DNA of 64,000 nucleotides, taken from the NCBI GenBank assembly GCA_964030785.1, contig OZ034968.1, positions 32,424,186 through 32,488,185 of the forward strand. Reading direction: 5' to 3'. Positions 59,301 through 64,000 of this stretch are shown here, piece by piece. The DNA is from Siderastrea siderea (taxonomy: Eukaryota > Cnidaria > Anthozoa > Scleractinia > Rhizangiidae). The position numbers and the translations under genes are program-made. The notes below the pieces were generated by a model that made no database searches, was not told the origin of the DNA, and was given only the letters and a program-made list of their open reading frames with translations. Every line of letters starts with the position of its first letter. The stretch's first letter is position 1.

Positions 59301-60544
59301 AGATGTTGGAAAGTTTTTACACAGGATCTTCTGTCCCATGATCCAAGAGTTCCATCTAGTCAGTGCTGCAAGTTTCAAATTTTTTTTCTTTATTTATTTT
59401 CCTATTTACAGAGGCCAAAAGTGGGATGCCCTTTAGATTTGTTTCGCATTATCTGTTGCAGGTGGGGAAAATATTCTGACTATGCTCTGTATTCACTAAA
59501 CTGGGGTAGATGAAAAAGAGGAGTCTATCCTCAGTCAAACAATGATCTAACTACTGTTGGTGGTGATGAACTGGCACATGAAATGGTTTCTTGGCACATA
59601 ATCAGTGTGAAGAATCTGCTGCCACACAGTTGCAATACAATGCTGACCCCACATGTGCTGAGAGCTGATTCATCACTCAGTAATTGTGCATACTCCATGG
59701 GCAAAGACACAAACCACGGCAGAGTTCTGTCAGTTCCCTCCACCTTTCAGATTTAGAAATTACTGAAGTTGTTACCGTATATTTTTTAATGTGATCCAGC
59801 CAAAACAAGAACGTCAAGTGTTTTAAATTTTTGCTCAATCTAAGGGCTTATTCAGTGGCTTTTCAAGTTTCAAGTCCTATCAACGAAACAGAATGTCTTA
59901 AGGACACATGAGGGGGTTGCCTCAATGCTTTCAAGTTATGTCATGATGTTGACTGAAAGAAAACTGTGCAGTGACATCAGCAAACACAAGAGTGGATAGT
60001 TTCAAAGCTGTGTTCTTTACAAAATGAATTTTAATCTTGTATGCAAAAAGAAAATTTACTTCATTTCAATAAAGACATCACTAAGACGACATCACTACAA
60101 TAATTCTGCTCTAAAAATAAACACGAGTTGTCAAAAATATTTGGATCCCTCCCACCGTAAATCCCCTTAAATACGCCCCTGCCTCGTCAGGCAAAATATT
60201 GCAAAAGAAAGGTATAAGAAGACATTTTAAACATTGTGTTCGTTTATATAAAAACCAGAGAAATGAGGTAGGCGAGTTTTATATTTTGGCGATTTTCAAA
60301 TTTGGACCCTCACCATTCCCTCTACTTAGGGTTGTCTTTGATACCGGTAATCAAAGAAGCTGAAGAAGCTTACCATTTCTTGTGGAATTCCGTGATTCTT
60401 GAGGTACACAAATCCAATTGTACTGAAAGCATGATATATTTGATCAGCAAGCTCTTTGACTGCTTCGCTATTTTCGCTCAAAGGATCCTGGTTTTGTAGA
60501 CTCATCGTACTGAAATCCACAACCGGGATACCATTGACCGCCAT
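44211..60544 (-). CDS. Fe(II)/2-oxoglutarate-dependent oxygenase, isopenicillin-N-synthase-like (copy B)
   Basis: Seven minus-strand exons: 60544-60374, 58775-58657, 57561-57492, 57012-56899, 55890-55702, 44706-44596 and 44393-44211, giving 318 aa. Exons 2-7 have exactly the lengths and phases of copy A; exon 1 is two codons shorter. Iron ligands His203, Asp205 and His260 and the R-x-S motif (RRSLVFF) are intact, so it should be an active enzyme. The exon 5 donor is GTTAGG, weaker than GTGAGT in copy A, and precedes an 11-kb intron packed with transposons. Correct splicing there is the main doubt. An upstream ATG at 60589 would add 15 residues, but the start at 60544 matches copy A. Confidence 0.88.
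44596..44706 (-). CDS. oxygenase B exon 6
   Basis: 111 nt after AAATCTAG. The first 59 nt are identical to copy A exon 6, then divergence resumes (NIADLMQMWTADKLKST). Confidence 0.9.
45178..45249 (-). tRNA. tRNA-like gene, anticodon AGT, possibly a pseudogene
   Basis: A 72-nt cloverleaf fits: acceptor GCTCTGA / TCGGGGC pairs fully if G-U is allowed. The D arm contains TGTAGTGGTC and the anticodon loop TTAGTAT gives AGU (Thr). The T arm contains GGTTCGATTCC, and TTTT follows about 15 bases downstream. Mismatches at 31-39 (A-C) and 51-63 (G-G) suggest decay or a SINE origin. Confidence 0.5.
45250..45902. other. intron 5 sequence, no gene supported
   Basis: A 109-codon minus-strand frame at 45915-45586 has low-complexity, domain-free content and looks accidental. 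Confidence 0.4.
46017..46093. repeat. short TIR repeat
   Basis: GGGTGCATTTCTTTGG at the left and CCAAAGAAACGC at the right are inverted. A similar end, CCAAAGAAACGCACCCT, is at 53854-53870 and CCAAAGAAATGCAC near 48476, so it is a dispersed family. Confidence 0.5.
47538..48027 (+). mobile_element. TIR element of the GCGC(C/T)GATCAATTCG family, full length
   Basis: The left end (ACCGATCAATTTGAAAGTTC) and right end (GAAGTTTCGAATTGATCAGC) are imperfect inverted repeats, each bordering a C/G-run (CATCCCCCC and GGGGGGATG). The body matches the truncated copy at 17717-18135. Confidence 0.75.
48603..52362. mobile_element. 3.8-kb A-poor, GT-rich repeat element
   Basis: Bounded by TTAA-CCTAC (left) and GTAGG-TTAA (right). 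The plus strand is strikingly T/G-rich and poor in A, so long frames stay open by composition (e.g. 48568-49491, 307 codons). Internal duplications: 49556-49855 is repeated at 49856-50270 and partly at 51760-51900, and a unit with GAGTGCTTAGTTGCACTTG recurs five times over 50880-51290. Poly-T, TTTA and TTA microsatellites lie at 50080-50140, 50571-50598 and 50634-50668. I assign no protein. Confidence 0.6.
52402..52766. mobile_element. internally deleted second copy of the GT-rich element
   Basis: Begins with the same CCTACAA...GAGCATGTGG start and ends with the same GCGAGGCAGTAGG end as 48603-52362, with about 3.4 kb missing between. It abuts the first copy head to tail. Even the 30-bp AT-rich leader (GGTTAAATGTATTTACATTT) is duplicated. 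Confidence 0.8.
52776..53782. mobile_element. 1-kb TIR element
   Basis: GATTACAGTCAACGCGCTTC and GAACCGCGTTGACTGTAATC are near-perfect inverted ends extending about 30 bp. The interior has only short frames. Confidence 0.75.
53963..54403 (+). CDS. unrecognised 146-codon frame
   Basis: Open from ATG to TAA. The part LLLYTNDNMLLWLESKEMEK and the basic KRSKRKPKFHVKSVRLKTFP look protein-like in composition, but the N-terminal third does not. It lies near the right end of the candidate 8.8-kb element and may be a worn piece of its protein. No domain is recognised. Confidence 0.25.
   Translation: MVSFVPPRFSVSIAIFHCFVTFMPSSSTKTIKARLLLYTNDNMLLWLESKEMEKFVTECSESSLTTAEKRSKRKPKFHVKSVRLKTFPNKLVQGISLVSTLYRAECLRCQICLESVVSGQTSISDAQNPPILGSDRIKKDLLLHPC
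54738..55701. other. end of intron 5 nearest exon 5, no gene seen
   Basis: Unremarkable sequence. The GTTAGG donor of exon 5 is at its right edge. Confidence 0.4.
55702..55890 (-). CDS. oxygenase B exon 5 (HxD iron ligands)
   Basis: 189 nt after TTTTTGACAG, encoding KPDVFAYAYQKIGK, LGGAQLRYNYYPMIP and GEHTDYGGITLLIQDD. It contains 56 consecutive nucleotides identical to copy A. The donor is GTTAGG. Confidence 0.9.
56899..57012 (-). CDS. oxygenase B exon 4
   Basis: 114 nt between TTTGTACAG and GTAAGT, encoding CWPDADVPNFRE...VMAIGLQL. Confidence 0.9.
57111..57133. repeat. short GAT/ATG microsatellite
   Basis: An imperfect trinucleotide run in intron 3 of copy B. It yields a poly-His artefact on the minus strand. 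Confidence 0.7.
57492..57561 (-). CDS. oxygenase B exon 3
   Basis: 70 nt after TTCATGCAG, encoding TNPERPGDLKESFDVG and ending ENF before GTGAGT. Confidence 0.9.
58657..58775 (-). CDS. oxygenase B exon 2
   Basis: 119 nt between TCTGCAG and GTGAGA, encoding IDSVFETYDKFFNLS... and leaving in phase 2. Confidence 0.9.
58925..59110 (+). repeat. diverged SINE-like copy in intron 1 of B
   Basis: GGATGCCAGTCCATGGCAGG and TTTCTTGTCTGAAG keep the order seen at 20110-20405. A G homopolymer follows at 59163-59181. The rest of the intron to 60373 shows nothing I can support. Confidence 0.55.
60374..60544 (-). CDS. oxygenase B exon 1
   Basis: 57 codons, MAVNGIPVVDFS to HGIPQEM, before donor GTAAGC. Confidence 0.9.
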
Positions 60545-60749
60545 CTTGAGCAGCAGAACAAGTTCGTTCCCAGATCTACTCTTCAGCAACTAGAAGACCC
60601 CAGCAACGTCGTTTCCAGGACCTGGTTTTCAAAATGGGTTGCTCGTTTGGGTTAGAACTGGTTTACTGAAATTCTTTTCCTGCATGAAAAATTAAAAAAA
60701 AAATACTGCAGATCGTGTTCACGCTCAAATCACCAAAAAAAACAGAACG

Positions 60750-62057
60750 TTCCTGTGTCGTAGTGGATTTGGACCCCCTCAGAATTGGACCCCCGGTCCA
60801 AATCCGCTGGCGAAAATGGACCCCCCGGTCCAAATATGGACCCCCGTGGGTCCACTTTCGCTAGCGGATTTGTACCCCCTTCGCGGATTTGGACCCCCCT
60901 GTAAAAACTTACGCTACCAAATAACTTCAACAGAAAATCTGGCTATTTGTATATAAAAAAATATACGGAACGAAGAAGACGAAATACGTAAAGCAAAAAA
61001 AATGTATGAAACAAAAAAATTGCCCGATATTTCGGTTTGCAAAACAAACCTTCTTCAGGGGCTAAAAAAGTAGAATGAGTAAATACGTATTCACTCATTG
61101 AACGTATTTACTCATTCTACTTTTGTAGCCCCTGAAGAAGGTCTGTTTTGCAAACCGAAATATCGGGCGATATATATTTGTTTGATACATTTTTTTGCTT
61201 TACGTATTTCGTCTTCTGTGTCTTTGTTTCTTTAACTGCCGTAAGGATCAGTCGTTCCGTATATTTTTTTACTTCAAATGTTTTACTGATCCAGGTCTAG
61301 TTAAGATCCGGCAACTCTCAACGCTTTGTCATTGTGGTCCTTCCAGTTTATAATATTTGTATATAAACCACCGAAACGACTCTTTCGCTCTTCAGCCTTG
61401 CCAGCAAACCATCTCTCTTGGGTTTTAGAACACGGTAATTGTAAGCAAAAGATTACTGTGCTATATGTAGAAGCATAAAAGCTAATTTATTGAAAAGCTG
61501 CCGCGCTTAAAACCCAAAATAACATGTATATTCCTCCTTCTAAAAACGTTCCGGGAGACAGAAGACCTTAAGGGGGCAATACACCTGAATTTTGAGGAAA
61601 TAGGATAAGATTTAAGAAAGAAATAAAAGAGGGATGAAATTTTTGTACACACTCCCAGACAGGCCACCCCCACGCAAGAGCACTTGTGGTCGTTGGTGGC
61701 CTGTTTTGGTATCCGTCTATTAATTATTGACTTTAAATTTTAATTTTAACTCACCTTTAATTCTTAACAACTTTCAATTTTCTTAAAATTTATCAATTCC
61801 CCCCCTCCCCCTTCTCCCCCCCGTTACGTTTAATAAAAAAAATCGCAAAAAAAAATCTCTGACATTTATGGGAACTCGCACTAAGATCCTATGATAGCAT
61901 TTTTGGATTGAATGAACTCCCGTGGAGATAATTAAGAAAAAAGGCTAAAACGTTGAGGGGGAAAAGGCATCCAGGTATATTGCCCCCTTAATCACAAAAC
62001 TTGCCGTTTCAAAAGGAAATTATTGCCTTATTGAAGGGGGTCCAAATCCGCGAGAGG

Positions 62058-62091
<34 letters not shown>

Positions 62092-62140
62092 TCCAAATCC
62101 GCGGGGGGGTACGAATCCGCTGTGACACTGGTACAATCAC
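60750..62140. repeat. element with GGTCCAAATCCGC end arrays
   Basis: The left (60758-60900) and right (62036-62120) ends carry several copies of GGTCCAAATCCGC-like words in both orientations, each with runs of C or G. Outer ends GTGTCGTAGTGGATT and AATCCGCTGTGACAC are roughly inverted, so this may be one 1.4-kb non-coding element. Confidence 0.5.
60956..61275. repeat. 320-bp near-palindrome
   Basis: The left arm (ATATACGGAACG ... TTTCGGTTTGCAAAACAAACC) is the reverse complement of the right, with the centre near 61095. The right arm has about 35 extra bases before CGTTCCGTATAT. It lies within the 60750-62140 repeat. Confidence 0.8.
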
Positions 62141-63639
62141 GGGCCGGCCACACCTCAAAAATTCGATGTTAAGTGTACGTACTTGGCTATGTTCTGAACA
62201 TGTCCTCATAATCTCAACTTCAACGTTCTTTTAAATAAAAAAAAGTTCTTATAAAAAGAGTGTGGGCCCCTTACCCGGACCCCAAAATTATAACCGGAAA
62301 TAAAGCACCTGAATAAGCTTTGAAGTAAAAGAAATTAAGGTAGCAGGCAAAGAGAAGAGAGGAGAAGGGTTGGCCGATAGTTCCTGCACTCGGGAGGCTT
62401 TTCAGGCTGACCGAAATGATGGCCAAATGTCCAACACAAAATGAACCCCGATCGCAAAATGATGACCCCTAAATTTGAATCGACCCCAAAAGGAACAGAA
62501 GTAAATGTTGGAATGGTCTTCTAATCTGGTTATAAGAGGATCGTGGAATGGCTATATATAATAACGAAAAAGTGAAGAAATTTTGAGTTTAAACACAATT
62601 TTCCTGTAATTTGCTTGTTAAACTAATCAAATTCTAAATATTAACTATCTTAAGTTCTCTTGTCAATGTTCTGATTAGCTAATAAAAAAACACAATTTTT
62701 AGTGCACATTTCATTACAGATTTGCTCTTCTTTTTTATGTTTCATAGCACACAGGCTAGAAGCCATTTAACAATCAAAACTGTCCGCAAGTCAGCTTCAA
62801 CTCATTGCGACCCCAAATACGGAGAAATGAGCAGGTGACGAAAAGCGAAGCTTCCAGGGCATCTGCAAAACTCTGAGGACAATCTGCAGCCAAAAACATT
62901 TTCCTCCGATGTACCAGATATATCAGCAAGCCACAAAGGGGTTATTCATTTTATTACCCTGCGATTAATTTCTATAACACGCACGCTTTTGTAAAAAGGA
63001 GGAAACAAACAGTGATGTTTACGGAATAATTGCAGTTAAACAGATGCAAGTAGATTAGTTTACTCGACTTTATTACACCGTGATTAGAATTAAAAGTGAA
63101 GACCTAAAAAGTTACTTGCTTCTTTCGTTGTGCTATCGTCGGTAAAATCGGACGACAGATGTCAAATCGGATGGGGTACGGTCTAACACCAGCCGACCAA
63201 TTTTGTACTATGTTATCTGTTTCGTCCAATCAGAGCGCGTAAAAATTAACAGCTATAATAACTCTATGGGTGCATACACGGAGACAAGTACTGAATTTCT
63301 GTTCGAGTGTTTAGTCACACGTCTGACATGCAAATAAGCGAACAAGTCCAGAAATTTCTCATCTATAAACAGCCATGCATTTTCTGTTTATTAAAAAAAC
63401 GACACAAATAAAGAGCTTCGAAAATCAAGCAAAGATCTATCTTCACACTTAAAGAGGTACGTTTTTTATCTTCGTTGTAAAAATTCATATAATTCAATGA
63501 TCTATGAGATTAACAACGTATTTGTAACTTAAGTTATGCGTGCATTGTATGTACTGTGGCTCAAACATTCTTTTTCGTAGATGAAGCTACTAGCTTCCAG
63601 ATGAAAGCTTAACTAAGTACTTTCTTGATTCACAGTTTT

Positions 63640-63640
<1 letters not shown>
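62141..63640. other. non-coding, no gene seen
   Basis: About 1.5 kb upstream of copy B with no credible coding frame. Confidence 0.4.

Positions 63641-63641
<1 letters not shown>

Positions 63642-63702
<61 letters not shown>
63642..63702 (+). repeat. ATC microsatellite
   Basis: About 20 copies of CAT/ATC followed by an ATT run to 63735. The remaining bases to 64000 show no gene. Confidence 0.95.
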
Positions 63703-64000
63703 TTATTACTATTATTATTATTGTCATTATTTTGTCTTGCTCCAAGTTTTTCACTTGTCGCGTTTGACGCCAAGTCATCGGATTTGTTTAACGCTTGATA
63801 ATCCCAACTTCTTTCAATTCACTTTTCAAAATTAGACTCGATAGCTGTCGGACCATTTTCTCGTAAGTACTACACTGAGCAACAATGGAAACCCGGCCAC
63901 CCAAATATCACAGCCATGCGCTGTATTTTGGCTCAGAGAAATGCTCATTCAGTCTCTTTCTCATGTAACAACATTTCATTTAAATCGTTCCACGTCATCC

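Overview
This window looks like nuclear DNA of an invertebrate animal, most likely an anthozoan cnidarian such as a stony coral. The evidence is short spliced exons with GT-AG introns, a dense and diverse load of DNA transposons, DIRS, Ty3/gypsy and SINE-like repeats, and a virus-derived gene block. The taxon is an inference; no rRNA or mitochondrial marker is present.

Left edge (1-4300): a compact AT-rich block of intronless genes from an integrated DNA-virus-like element (Polinton/adintovirus or NCLDV-related). It holds an unrecognised gene cut by the window edge (minus), an A32-like packaging ATPase (plus), a collagen-stalk fibre-like protein (plus), two tiny ORFs, a hydrophobic two-helix protein (plus) and a VLTF3-like late transcription factor (minus) broken by one in-frame stop. 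Nearly all the starts lie just downstream of a TATAATATA-like motif, as expected if the element used its own late-transcription signal.

4300-10100: mosaic repeats (hairpin, gag-like remnant, tandem duplication split by a MITE with an 8-bp target duplication), then a decayed DIRS retrotransposon (gag, RT/RNase H, tyrosine recombinase, terminal inverted repeats). Two minisatellites of the same TGCAGGT unit lie in opposite orientation at 10.4 and 19.0 kb.

11431-18423 (minus): a four-exon MULE-like transposase gene with an acidic N-terminus, a DDE-type core and a SWIM zinc finger. All three intron phases agree, but the last exon carries one stop and one frameshift.

19745-25892 (plus) and 60544-44211 (minus): two convergent seven-exon paralogues of an isopenicillin-N-synthase-like Fe(II)/2-oxoglutarate oxygenase (320 and 318 aa). 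Internal exon lengths and phases are identical and the His-Asp-His iron site is intact in both. A decayed exon 1 of a third copy lies at 29832-30000. Intron 5 of the minus copy is 11 kb and holds an 8.8-kb nested transposon cluster.

26-44 kb and 60.7-64 kb are non-coding repeats: a 1.14-kb near-perfect palindrome with 7-bp target duplications, a Ty3/gypsy gag-pol remnant, several MITEs with identifiable target duplications, tRNA-like sequences and microsatellites. The only host genes I can support are the two oxygenases.
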